64,000 nt of DNA, taken from the NCBI GenBank assembly GCA_024692105.1, contig JAILMZ010000095.1, positions 1 through 64,000 of the forward strand, in the 5' to 3' direction. Below the pieces are notes generated by a model that was not told the DNA's origin, did no database searches, and saw only the letters and a list, made by a program, of their open reading frames with translations. Positions 46,181-55,059 of the stretch are shown piece after piece. Each line of letters opens with the position of its first letter. Within the stretch, counting starts at the first letter, position 1. The position numbers and the translations under genes were made by a program. Origin of the DNA: Saccharofermentans sp. GTDB taxonomy: Bacteria > Bacillota_A > Clostridia > Saccharofermentanales > Saccharofermentanaceae.

Positions 46181-48103
46181 TCAATCCTTCTTGTACTTGT
46201 ATGTCTTAACAATTCCGGAAACGATCCTGCGGATATCGTCAGATTCCGCCTTTGCAGCCGCATCAAGATCTGTCAGCTGTCTTACGAACTCTTCATCATC
46301 CATGGGGATGGGTTCGGCAACGGAGATCTCGGGATTCTCTTCCATCTTTCTGAGGCCTTCTTCGTCCATGAGTCTCTCTTCGAAGAGTTTCTCGCCCGGA
46401 CGCAGACCGGTATACTCGATCTTTATATCAACATCGGGAACAAGTCCTGAGAGTTTGATCATCTTTCTTGCAACATCATCGATCCTGACCGGCTCACCCA
46501 TATCAAGAACGAAAATCTCGCCGCCCCTTGCATATGCACCTGATTCCATAACAAGAGCTACTGCCTCAGGTATCGTCATGAAGAAACGGATGATGTTCTT
46601 GTCGGTAACCGTGACCGGACCGCCCTTTGCGATCTGCTGTTCGAATATCTTAAGGACTGATCCGTTGGATCCGATGACATTTCCGAATCTTACGGCAGAA
46701 TAGTTCGTCCTTACCTTTATCTCGCCTTTGTCGAACATCTTCTGTGCTTTCCTGTCCATCATCTGGATGACCATCTCGCAGATTCTCTTGGAAGCACCCA
46801 TGATATTCGTGGGGTTAACGGCCTTATCAGTGGAGATGAGGACGAAACGCTCAACACCCCACTTGGCAGCAGCCTGTGCCATCTTGTAAGTACCGCCGAC
46901 ATTGTTCTTGATCGCTTCGTTAGGAGAGCCTTCCATGAGCGGTACATGCTTATGCGCTGCAGCATGGAATATGATCTCGGGATGATACTTCTCCATTACC
47001 GAATTGACTCTGTTCGTATTCCTTACTGAACCGATGAGAGCGATCATGTTGAGCTTGTCGCCGTATTTCTCGCGGAGCTCACGCTCGATCCAGAATGCGT
47101 TGTTCTCGTAGATATCAAAGATGATGAGGAGCTTGGGTTCCGCTTTCGCGATTTGGCGGCACAGCTCGGAACCGATGGATCCGCCTCCGCCCGTGACCAT
47201 GACAGTCTTGCCTGTTATGTATGTGCGGATGCTCTTCATGTTGGCCTTGACCGGATCTCTTCCGAGAAGGTCTTCGATCTGGACACTTCTAAGGGAATTG
47301 ACCGTTACCGATCCCTCGATCATCTGATAGATGCCGGGAATGACCCTGACCTTGCAGCCTGTGGAAGAACAGATGTCGAGGATATCCTTGCGGTCGACGC
47401 CCCTTGCATCAGGGATGGCAAAGATGATCTCATCGATCTGATACTTACCGACCATCTTGGGGATATCGTATCTGTTGCCGACGATCGGCACGCCGTCTAA
47501 TTCTCTTCCCTTCTTGGTGGGGTTATCGTCAATGGCACAGCAGACTTTCGCGTTGAGGTGCTGACTCATCATGAATTCATGGATAACGTCTTTTCCGCAG
47601 GCACCGGCGCCGATGATCATTACATTCGCACCGTCTTTGCCCCTTGTGTTGACCTTGGTCATGAACCTTAAGAATCTGTAGCCGAATCTCAAAGCCGTAG
47701 TAAACATGAATCCGAAGATAATGCCCATTATCCAGACTGAGATCGGGAGACGTCTTATGCCGTTGATGCGTTCGTCAACGATCACGATGACAGCAGCCAC
47801 GATCGTGAAAACGATCCATGCCTTTGCCATGCGCTCAAGTTCCGATATCGAAGCAAAGCGCCATATGCTGTTATAGAGCTTGAACAAAATGAAAAGCAGT
47901 ACCGCACCTGCAATACAGAACGGTACTACCTTGAGATATGACTGAATGAACTGCGGCTCGATCTCAGAGTATTTCAGATCGAACCTTATGAGAAGAGCTG
48001 CAAAAAAGCTGGCAGCAATCAGGATAATGTCCAGTATAGCTACAACGAAAGCCCTAAGTATCCACTGGCTTCCCATAGCTGTCTTGGTCTTGTTGTTATC
48101 CAT
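46181..48103 (-). CDS. FlaA1/CapD-type UDP-sugar 4,6-dehydratase, membrane-bound
   Basis: A 640-aa protein with four N-terminal membrane segments (about 12-125), a CoA-binding-like Rossmann domain (about 130-260) and a catalytic SDR domain (about 285-570). VTGGGGSIGSELCRQIAK binds NAD and ISTDKAVNPTNIMGASKR is the PglF/CapD signature. It should convert UDP-GlcNAc to the 4-keto-6-deoxy sugar used by the adjacent PglC-like enzyme. The ATG at 48103 (AAGGA upstream) is preferred; an outer start would overlap the Wzz gene. Confidence 0.94.
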   Translation of the reverse strand: MDNNKTKTAMGSQWILRAFVVAILDIILIAASFFAALLIRFDLKYSEIEPQFIQSYLKVVPFCIAGAVLLFILFKLYNSIWRFASISELERMAKAWIVFTIVAAVIVIVDERINGIRRLPISVWIMGIIFGFMFTTALRFGYRFLRFMTKVNTRGKDGANVMIIGAGACGKDVIHEFMMSQHLNAKVCCAIDDNPTKKGRELDGVPIVGNRYDIPKMVGKYQIDEIIFAIPDARGVDRKDILDICSSTGCKVRVIPGIYQMIEGSVTVNSLRSVQIEDLLGRDPVKANMKSIRTYITGKTVMVTGGGGSIGSELCRQIAKAEPKLLIIFDIYENNAFWIERELREKYGDKLNMIALIGSVRNTNRVNSVMEKYHPEIIFHAAAHKHVPLMEGSPNEAIKNNVGGTYKMAQAAAKWGVERFVLISTDKAVNPTNIMGASKRICEMVIQMMDRKAQKMFDKGEIKVRTNYSAVRFGNVIGSNGSVLKIFEQQIAKGGPVTVTDKNIIRFFMTIPEAVALVMESGAYARGGEIFVLDMGEPVRIDDVARKMIKLSGLVPDVDIKIEYTGLRPGEKLFEERLMDEEGLRKMEENPEISVAEPIPMDDEEFVRQLTDLDAAAKAESDDIRRIVSGIVKTYKYKKD

Positions 48104-48137
48104 TGTTATCACGTTCCTTAATAGATTTGCGTTGTCA

Positions 48138-49565
48138 TCAGAGGACAATAGCACCGATCAGTTTCGTATCGGCATTGGAGATGAGCTCCAGTTCCTCGGC
48201 TATAAGCTTGCGGTCGGAATAGTCCCTCTGCTCAACAAGAATGATGCCGTCATAATCAGCAATTGATTCCAGGCATGAAGGATCTTCAAAGATGCTTGCC
48301 TTAACATCTGCTTTGATATTAAGAGCCTTAACCAGTTCTTTGACCTTCTCAGTATCTGCAGTTCCCGTGAACAGCACCTTGTCCATTCCGCTTGTCAGAT
48401 TCTTAACATTGGCAGACATAAGCTTTACGCTGTTCTCGTCAGACAGATGATTATCATCACCGGTCTTGATATCGATTGCCTTGGCATATGCCGAGCCCTT
48501 CTTTGCAGGCTTAGCCACACCGATCTTGTTGATGCCGGGGAATCTTGAAAAGAACTTGGACTGAGTGGAGAACTTCTTGCCGAAGATATAGTCGATGACT
48601 ATAACACAAGCAACAAGGAAAGCACCGATAACGAATCCTATGACAGCAAACTTGATCGCTGAACCCAACGCTGATCCGCTCCAGCTGTCATCATTGTATG
48701 TGAAATACTTATACAAGCTGTCCTTATTGTCTACTCCGAGATCGGAAGCAATATCATCAAGAGAATCATCGTAAGAATCAATCTGCTTCTGCAGTGTTTC
48801 GAATCTGCTCGTAACACTGTACTGCAGATCTCTGGTCGTATTATCGACTATGTACGAACTCTGTCTTGCTGACAGCGTGATGGTATGGGGAGCCATCGAT
48901 GCATTAAGCTCGACGGATTTTACATTGATCTCTTCAAGGATCTCGTCCATGATCTTATCGGTATAGTCCGTAGACGGACCGATGACTGTGATCTTAAGTA
49001 TGCCGGCACTGCCGAATTCACCCGAAGTATTAACAACAACCGAATCAGAAGAACTAGTGTCTGCCTTGATCAGTTCAACAAGGTATCCCTGCTTTGTTCC
49101 CACTTCATCTGCAAGACCATTGAGATATTCACCGGTCTCGATATCCTGTTCATAGGAAAGAGCCAAAGCATTATCAAGTCCCGTTGTAAGGTTGTCATCG
49201 ACAGAGATCAGAAAACTTGCCGTCGTGACAGCTTCCTTCTCGGTATCGATCTGCATTAGGATCGAATCTGCCACATATACACGCTGGCTGTCGATCTGGT
49301 TGTTAAGAACTTCAATGCTGTTGATTATGTCTTCAGCATGGTTGACATTCTTTACTCTGTCCGAATATTCAATATCGGTCTCGCCGTCGAGTTTTGCCGA
49401 GACATCAAGAACATTAGCATCATTGGAGCTGGAGATATATTTGTAGGCAAAGAGTGCGCCTGCCAATATGATTCCTACAAGTGATATAATGCCTAATTTC
49501 TTAAGTACTACAAAAAACAAATCCCTGAGATTGATCTCTACTGTCTGATGCGTATTCGAATCCAT
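48138..49565 (-). CDS. Wzz/YveK-type chain-length protein with degenerate BY-kinase-like tail
   Basis: A 475-aa polysaccharide co-polymerase. INLRDLFFVVLKKLG leads into the first membrane helix (about 25-41); an extracellular helical region follows, and the second helix is at about 304-327. Residues 380-475 look like the tyrosine autokinase normally fused or encoded next to it: KVLFTGTADTEKVKELVKAL stands where a Walker A motif should be, and YDGIILVEQRDYSDRKLIAEE matches the late strand of CapB/YwqD. Walker A (GxxxxGKS/T) is absent, so this domain should not bind ATP in the usual way. AAGGAG precedes the ATG. First gene of the Wzy operon. Confidence 0.88.
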   Translation of the reverse strand: MDSNTHQTVEINLRDLFFVVLKKLGIISLVGIILAGALFAYKYISSSNDANVLDVSAKLDGETDIEYSDRVKNVNHAEDIINSIEVLNNQIDSQRVYVADSILMQIDTEKEAVTTASFLISVDDNLTTGLDNALALSYEQDIETGEYLNGLADEVGTKQGYLVELIKADTSSSDSVVVNTSGEFGSAGILKITVIGPSTDYTDKIMDEILEEINVKSVELNASMAPHTITLSARQSSYIVDNTTRDLQYSVTSRFETLQKQIDSYDDSLDDIASDLGVDNKDSLYKYFTYNDDSWSGSALGSAIKFAVIGFVIGAFLVACVIVIDYIFGKKFSTQSKFFSRFPGINKIGVAKPAKKGSAYAKAIDIKTGDDNHLSDENSVKLMSANVKNLTSGMDKVLFTGTADTEKVKELVKALNIKADVKASIFEDPSCLESIADYDGIILVEQRDYSDRKLIAEELELISNADTKLIGAIVL

Positions 49566-49605
49566 CTGGTTTGCTCCTTAATAAGCATATTATAATAACT
49601 AGTGT

Positions 49606-49633
49606 ATTATAACATGACTTCCCCTACAATCAA
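49606..49633 (-). promoter_or_regulatory. Strong promoter of the Wzy-type operon
   Basis: Minus strand TTGATT (49628-49633), 16 bases, TATAAT (49606-49611), with an extended TGTTATAAT -10. It lies in the 138-base gap before the Wzz gene and should drive the run down to 35924. A second TATAAT occurs nearer the gene. Confidence 0.75.
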
Positions 49634-49703
49634 CGGACCGGAGTACCCCAAATTGTTCATTAGGAATAAGCTCTTGCACTAATAAATAGGCAATCTGCTC
49701 AAT

Positions 49704-50423
49704 TCAGGCTTTGCTCAAAACAGTATAAGAACCGGCATCTGCAACGGTATCAAAACCGGTTATGTTCATTGCGCCGAGCAAGTCATTGCTTATCACGATA
49801 TAGTCTGCTTCATTCCATATCTGCTCATCTGCAGGAGCGGCATTGACCGCAAATATCTTTCCGGAGTACTGGACAGCCGCCTCATATGCAGACACATCTG
49901 CACCGTGATTCTCGTCATCTCTTAAGACATAGCAGGCCGTTACCGGTTTGTCGGCACAATCGTCAAGAATGTATTGAGCCGTAATGATGCCCTGATCATC
50001 CACCTTGTAGAAATTAACGGAGCTTACCATATCCTCGGTCCGCATGACCAATCCGGCAATGATGATAAGAGCTGTCAGGCTGATTATCACGGCCGTCTTC
50101 TTTGCCTTGCTGACCAGTTCGGTACTCTTTGACGAGATAACGCAGGAGATCATTACGCCCATCGGCAACAGGACAAATGCTTCACGGATATCGCCGTAGA
50201 TCCTCAGTGCAAGCGGATTAAGCAAAAACAGCGTTATCAGCAACACGGAATATACGGCAAGGCTGTCATATCCCCTCTTTATTTTTCCTTTGCCCAGGAA
50301 CAGTAATGTAAGACAGGCAATGAACAGAACATAGACAACAAAATTGTTGCTCCAATACTCTCCGGAAACGAAGTTGAAAGCATTGACTACGTTGTCTCTA
50401 ACCCACTCATATACGGCTGACAC
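49704..50423 (-). CDS. Small polytopic membrane protein, paralogue of the MBL-like membrane protein N-terminus
   Basis: A 239-aa protein with four membrane segments, then a short extracellular domain. EYWSNNFVVYVLFIACL, LAVYSVLLITLFLLNP and the following segments align with the first 140 residues of the protein at 38003-39271 (QYWNDNYVFVIMYVACL, LLSVYSLLLIGLVLYNP). It lacks the MBL-like tail. It begins with GTG one base after the stop of the upstream membrane gene, in a +1-shifted frame. The two may be halves of one longer protein. Function unknown. Confidence 0.7.
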   Translation of the reverse strand: MSAVYEWVRDNVVNAFNFVSGEYWSNNFVVYVLFIACLTLLFLGKGKIKRGYDSLAVYSVLLITLFLLNPLALRIYGDIREAFVLLPMGVMISCVISSKSTELVSKAKKTAVIISLTALIIIAGLVMRTEDMVSSVNFYKVDDQGIITAQYILDDCADKPVTACYVLRDDENHGADVSAYEAAVQYSGKIFAVNAAPADEQIWNEADYIVISNDLLGAMNITGFDTVADAGSYTVLSKA

Positions 50424-50424
50424 G

Positions 50425-51540
50425 TCAGATCTTCCATCCCATAAACATCAACAAGAGCAATACCGTTATTACATGCGGAACAAGTGTCCACAGGCTTGTA
50501 AAGAAGACAGATGGTTTCTTCTGTCTGAAAGCCGTGATGATAAACCACAAACCCATAACTATCGCGGACATTATAAGGCCCATTAGTGTTGCCGAATTGC
50601 AGGCAATGGCGATGATCATAATGAGAAGCTGCCTGTAGAAGAGTTTGGTCTTGCCCAAGATCTTCTCCGTCTCTTCATGTTCTGTCAAAAGCAGATAAGT
50701 ATAGAAGAACAATGGTACCAGGAGCAGGCAGAAGCAATCAGATTTGGAATTCCACACCCAGATCGTAAGGCGTCTGCTCATCGTGTAGTAAGATATCTGT
50801 CCGAATTCGATGAGGAGGACATAGAAGAACATAAAGACCGAAAGCTTTGAATTACCGGCCTTCTCATCTCCTTTTCCTCCGAAGAGATACTTGCCTATCC
50901 TCCAGATGATCAGATAGTGGATCGGAAGGTAGAATATCGGGATCACCGTCTTGCACAGGATCAGCGGATGAAGTCCTGAAAGGATGGATATCATGCCAAT
51001 ATACGGGTAGTAGGATGTGAACACATACTTGAAGCTGATCCCGCTCAGAGGTACGGGATCTATCTGTCCGGCCCATGTTTTGGTGTAGATGGCATTCGTA
51101 TCGACGAATTGGGTGATCATGGTGATGTATGTAGTGTCATCACCATATATGTACGGCTGTTTGACGATGTATCTGATGATCTGATAGATAACGATCACAA
51201 GTGCAATATCAAAACAAGGGTTCTTAAAAAACGAGAAATCCGGCTTTGTCAGAGCCATAAACTCCTTCTTTTCCGTGGTCTTGGTCATTCTCAGACCGGC
51301 ACCGGCAACGCCCGCCAAAGTTATGACTGCGGCTCCAACAACAGTAAGTGTCATCGATGACCAGCCCATCAGTATCGCGGGAATATACACGAGGAAGAAC
51401 AGAGCCTGTTCTGCACAGAAACCTGTTATGAACCTGTCGATATTGCGCTTCAAACCGAGCGCAGCACCCAGCAAGAGAGGCCAGACTCCGAATACGATCA
51501 ACAGCACCAAAACTGCTCTAATTGTTGATATCACAATCAT
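50425..51540 (-). CDS. Polytopic membrane protein, DUF6077-like
   Basis: A 371-aa protein with about nine membrane segments. QPYIYGDDTTYITMITQFVDTN and IDPVPLSGISFKYVFTSYYPY form an acidic outer loop like those of GT-C-type enzymes. It resembles the clostridial DUF6077 group, which I can name only tentatively. It lies between the methyltransferase/kinase-like gene and the small membrane protein, at the end of the ABC-exporter operon. Confidence 0.6.
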   Translation of the reverse strand: MIVISTIRAVLVLLIVFGVWPLLLGAALGLKRNIDRFITGFCAEQALFFLVYIPAILMGWSSMTLTVVGAAVITLAGVAGAGLRMTKTTEKKEFMALTKPDFSFFKNPCFDIALVIVIYQIIRYIVKQPYIYGDDTTYITMITQFVDTNAIYTKTWAGQIDPVPLSGISFKYVFTSYYPYIGMISILSGLHPLILCKTVIPIFYLPIHYLIIWRIGKYLFGGKGDEKAGNSKLSVFMFFYVLLIEFGQISYYTMSRRLTIWVWNSKSDCFCLLLVPLFFYTYLLLTEHEETEKILGKTKLFYRQLLIMIIAIACNSATLMGLIMSAIVMGLWFIITAFRQKKPSVFFTSLWTLVPHVITVLLLLMFMGWKI

Positions 51541-51576
51541 AGTGTAATGATATGTTTCCTTTCAGGATATTGCAAT

Positions 51577-52842
51577 CTATCTCTCCCAGAAATGTTTCTT
51601 CCTCTGAGGCTCTGGTCTTGAGAACTTAGAGGTCACGATATACTTGAAATCCTCACCCGACACATACTGCTGGAACGCTATCTCCATCGAATGGAACAGC
51701 TTGACATCATCGTCGGTAAAACCGTATTCCGCAAATTTCTCCGGGGCGATCCCGGCATAGAACAGAAGCCTGTATTTCACGAATCTTACCGGCACCGGGA
51801 AATCAAAGATCCACTCATAGTCTAAGCAATAGATCTTACCGTTGCTGAGCATGAAGTTATCAAGATTTGAGTCCACATTGATTACAGGATATGCCTTCTC
51901 TCCGGCCGGGATCTCCATGTCGCCGAAAACTGCTTTGAAACTGTCCGTTACGACAAAATCAGACAGCGGTTCTTTGTAATCAAAGACAGCATCCATGAAT
52001 TCAATCGTAAGCGTCTCTCCGCTGATTAACGGGAACACGGCAGAGCCGTCCCTGATCTCACATTCCACGGGTGTGATCCGGTTATACACATCTGCAACTC
52101 TATCCCTGTTTGAAGCAAGTTTTCTGATGTGATCCGAAGCTGCTTCAGTCATGGGACTCTTGATGACGCCATCTTTTGCAAGCGCTGTAAATATCCTGAA
52201 TTCAGGCTTTCTAAGGCATGCGAACTTGATGAATGATATGTCGATCGTAACCGGCTCCTTGCCTGCGAATAAGAGGAACGAACCGCTGTCACCTGCATCA
52301 GAAGATATCTCAAGAGTCGTAATATAATCCGGCTTGGGATAGTATGTCTTGATGCTTGTAAGACCTGCCTTGTTAAGCAGTTTCATATAAGCATCAGGAT
52401 CGCCTTCTCCTGCAATAATTACTATGCCTTCGACATTAATCAAAGGTGCAATTCTGCTGACAGCATCCTTAACTTCTTTTACGGAAGCACCGATCATCGT
52501 GACATAGTCAAACGCACAGTCGAACTTGATATCCTTGAACTTTCCTGTGATGATATCGAGATTATCGAATCTGTTCCTTAATGCATTTGTTTCGCAGTAT
52601 TCCTTCGACGGATCTATGGCAGTAACATGCTTAGCTTTCTCGCACAAAAGACCGGTCAGCGCACCGCATTCGGCACCTATCTCAAGGACATTTGCATCCT
52701 GCTTAAGATCAAACCAAGAGAGAATATTCTTTCGTGTTTCAGAGAGATGATAGAACACGTCCCAATCGGACTGTTCCAATACGGCATCTTCTATATTCTT
52801 GCCTGATTCAATTATGTCCTTTAGCACTTTAACTGAATCCAT
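51577..52842 (-). CDS. SAM methyltransferase with kinase-like C-terminal domain (WbdD-like layout)
   Basis: A 421-aa protein from the ATG with GGGGAG four bases upstream. Residues 1-195 are a class I methyltransferase: VLEIGAECGALTG (52-64) binds SAM and Asp77 (AIDPS) would bind the ribose. Residues 200-421 resemble an APH-type kinase. A phosphotransferase loop NVDSNLDN (322-329) keeps Asp324 and Asn329, with Asn in place of the usual His, and CLDYEW (Asp341) replaces DFG. The order methyltransferase-kinase next to Wzm/Wzt matches E. coli WbdD, which caps the O9a O-antigen. A chain-end capping role is inferred; the long coiled coil of WbdD is missing. Confidence 0.7.
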   Translation of the reverse strand: MDSVKVLKDIIESGKNIEDAVLEQSDWDVFYHLSETRKNILSWFDLKQDANVLEIGAECGALTGLLCEKAKHVTAIDPSKEYCETNALRNRFDNLDIITGKFKDIKFDCAFDYVTMIGASVKEVKDAVSRIAPLINVEGIVIIAGEGDPDAYMKLLNKAGLTSIKTYYPKPDYITTLEISSDAGDSGSFLLFAGKEPVTIDISFIKFACLRKPEFRIFTALAKDGVIKSPMTEAASDHIRKLASNRDRVADVYNRITPVECEIRDGSAVFPLISGETLTIEFMDAVFDYKEPLSDFVVTDSFKAVFGDMEIPAGEKAYPVINVDSNLDNFMLSNGKIYCLDYEWIFDFPVPVRFVKYRLLFYAGIAPEKFAEYGFTDDDVKLFHSMEIAFQQYVSGEDFKYIVTSKFSRPEPQRKKHFWER

Positions 52843-52860
52843 CTTTCTCCCCTGGTTATG

Positions 52861-52932
52861 AATAGTATTTCTTCCGAGCGATTTCCGCACAAACGAAGTG
52901 CGGAGGACCTTAGCGAGGAAGGAAAACTATTC
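52861..52932 (-). repeat. Long intercistronic hairpin between Wzt and the WbdD-like gene
   Basis: The outer arms 52861-52875 and 52918-52932 pair at 13 of 15 bases. An inner perfect 7-bp stem TCCGCAC/GTGCGGA (52884-52890, 52898-52904) encloses a 7-base loop. One outer arm overlaps the Wzt stop codon. The inner hairpin and following GGACC are shared with the terminator at 21294-21322. There is no T-tract, so partial termination, mRNA processing or a dispersed palindromic repeat are all possible. Confidence 0.6.
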
Positions 52933-54201
52933 TATCTCAATCTTAGAGTTCATATCGTAGAACCCGACCGTATCCTTCTCGGAGACGACGGACAGGCAGA
53001 TGATGTCATAGAGCCTGTTGAACACCTTGAGTTCGTCTCCTTCGAATCTGGTACATCCTATCGACAGCAGATACTGTCCTCCGTGAATATTCATCTTCTG
53101 CGTGAAGGTTACGATCTTCTCATCACCGGGGTCCATATGGCCAAGGCTGTAGCCTTCGAACATGGTGTTGGTACCCGTGATATCCGTACCCTTCATGGTC
53201 TTGATCGTGTATGTGACGATAGGCTCGTCTGCGGGCCTGTTCGCCCTTATCCTGACCTTGATCTTGAACGGATCGTTCTTGGTCAGGACGCTGGTGTATT
53301 TGCCCTTGCAGTCTATGACCGCAAAGTCGATTATCTCGACATCCTTATCGCCGTATTCATCGTGAGACGGGTTGATCTCGTAGTTCTTCTTCCAATCGCC
53401 TTCTGCTGCAGATGAATCGGGAACCGTGTACGGCTTGTCCTGATCATCGAACTCCTCGAAATGTCCCGCGAGAACTCTCTTGTAGATATCGATAACCTCT
53501 GCAGGCGTACCTTCGCTGATCTTTTCGCCGTGGTTGAGCAATATCGCCTTGTCGCAGTAACGTCTTATGCTGCCGAGGTCGTGGGATACGAAGATTATCG
53601 TCTTGCCCGCCTTGCGGAACTCCTCAAACTTGTGGAAGCATTTCGTCTGGAAGAAGACATCTCCTACCGACAGTGCCTCGTCTACTATGAGGATCTCGGG
53701 TTCGATGTTGATGGCGACTGCAAATGCAAGTCTTACGAACATACCCGAAGAATAAGTCTTTACTGGCTGATTGATGAAGTCTCCGATGTCAGCGAAGTCC
53801 AGTATGGACTGGAGGCGCTTGTCGATCTCTTCTTTGGAGAAACCCATCATGGTGCCGTTGAGATAGACATTCTGAAGACCCGTATATTCGGGGTTAAAGC
53901 CCGCACCGAGCTCCAGGAGAGCAGATATCCTTCCGCCTATCTCAACCTCACCTTCGGATGGAGTGAGCACTCCCGTGATTATCTTTAAGATGGTGGATTT
54001 GCCTGCGCCGTTGACGCCGATGATACCCACCGACTCGCCCTTCTTGATGTCGAACGACAGATCCTTGAGCGCATAAAGATCCTTATAAAGCTGCTTCTTG
54101 CCTGCTAAACCTAAAGCATCCCTGACACGGTCGCGGTTTCTCTCGAACAGCTTGTATCTCTTGGTGATATTCTTAACTCTAATCGCGTATTCGTTTTCCA
54201 T
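52927..54201 (-). CDS. wzt: Polysaccharide ABC exporter ATPase with carbohydrate-binding domain
   Basis: A 424-aa ATPase of the Wzt/TagH type. Walker A GVNGAGKST (62-70), signature YSSGM (150-154), Walker B ILIVDE (170-175) and the switch His207 are all intact, so it should hydrolyse ATP. Residues about 270-424 form a beta-sandwich like the Wzt C-terminal domain that recognises the modified end of the glycan. This suggests the polymer is finished in the cytosol and capped before export. It pairs with the permease upstream and the WbdD-like gene downstream. Confidence 0.93.
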   Translation of the reverse strand: MENEYAIRVKNITKRYKLFERNRDRVRDALGLAGKKQLYKDLYALKDLSFDIKKGESVGIIGVNGAGKSTILKIITGVLTPSEGEVEIGGRISALLELGAGFNPEYTGLQNVYLNGTMMGFSKEEIDKRLQSILDFADIGDFINQPVKTYSSGMFVRLAFAVAINIEPEILIVDEALSVGDVFFQTKCFHKFEEFRKAGKTIIFVSHDLGSIRRYCDKAILLNHGEKISEGTPAEVIDIYKRVLAGHFEEFDDQDKPYTVPDSSAAEGDWKKNYEINPSHDEYGDKDVEIIDFAVIDCKGKYTSVLTKNDPFKIKVRIRANRPADEPIVTYTIKTMKGTDITGTNTMFEGYSLGHMDPGDEKIVTFTQKMNIHGGQYLLSIGCTRFEGDELKVFNRLYDIICLSVVSEKDTVGFYDMNSKIEIE

Positions 54202-54211
54202 ATCTCACCTT

Positions 54212-55048
54212 TTACAGCACGTCTGCGAAATGTACTCTGAGCCTTCTGAACACCGTCGTTCCGATAAGGAAGAGCGCGAGTGTGAGAACCCAGAAATATA
54301 ATGTGAGGTACGGCTTGTCGAAGAACCATACGCCGCCTATCATCGAATCCCTGTAGCCCTGGACTATATAGAACATCGGGTTGAGCCTTAAGATAAAGCC
54401 CAGCACCGGAGAAGGATTCATTGCATCGATATTCCACATGATCGGAGTCGACCACATGAGGACCTGCATGAGTATGCCTACGATGTTTGCAAGATCCTTG
54501 AAGAACACGCACAGTGCACTGGTCGTATAGACGACGGCGAGAGCGAGGCAGAACATCGCAAACGAATAATAGATTATCTGTACTGCATAGATATCCGGCG
54601 GCATTCCCATCGCTATGTAGATGATCAGCATTATTCCGACGAAAGCAATGTGCACGAACAGGTTCGAGATTACCTTAACGGCCGGCAGGATGCCTATACT
54701 GAACACGACTTTCTTTACAAGGAATGCATATTCATAGAGAGTATTTGTTCCGGAGATGACCGAATCCTGGAAGAAGAACCACGGCACGAGACCTGCGGTA
54801 AGCCACAGGATGAACGGGACCGGAATGCCTTCCCTCAGGCCCTGCGGACCTGCATGAAGACCCTTCTCGAAAACGAACCAGAACAGCAATATCGTTACCA
54901 CCGGCTGGACGAACGCCCAGATCGTACCTAAGTACGAGCCGGCAAATCTGTTCTTCAAGTCGTTTTTGGCAAGCTTGAACGTAAGCCCCTTGTTGTCCAG
55001 GAGCTCCTTGATGACTGATGTCTTTACGTTCGCACTTCTCTTATCCAT
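54212..55048 (-). CDS. wzm: Polysaccharide ABC exporter permease
   Basis: A 278-aa ABC-2 type permease with six membrane helices. FKLAKNDLKNRFAGSYLGTIWAFVQP is the amphipathic N-terminal entry typical of Wzm/TagG, and LNPMFYIVQGYRDSMI lies in the conserved C-terminal half. With Wzt it would export an undecaprenyl-linked glycan. It lies ten bases upstream of wzt and 11 bases after the large GT2 gene. Confidence 0.93.
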   Translation of the reverse strand: MDKRSANVKTSVIKELLDNKGLTFKLAKNDLKNRFAGSYLGTIWAFVQPVVTILLFWFVFEKGLHAGPQGLREGIPVPFILWLTAGLVPWFFFQDSVISGTNTLYEYAFLVKKVVFSIGILPAVKVISNLFVHIAFVGIMLIIYIAMGMPPDIYAVQIIYYSFAMFCLALAVVYTTSALCVFFKDLANIVGILMQVLMWSTPIMWNIDAMNPSPVLGFILRLNPMFYIVQGYRDSMIGGVWFFDKPYLTLYFWVLTLALFLIGTTVFRRLRVHFADVL

Positions 55049-55059
55049 AAACCCGCCAA

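Noticed and set aside
50421..50428. Programmed frameshift between the two small membrane genes
   Set aside because: The junction TGACGTG has no slippery run and the second gene has a usable GTG start; a mutation or a natural gene boundary is simpler.
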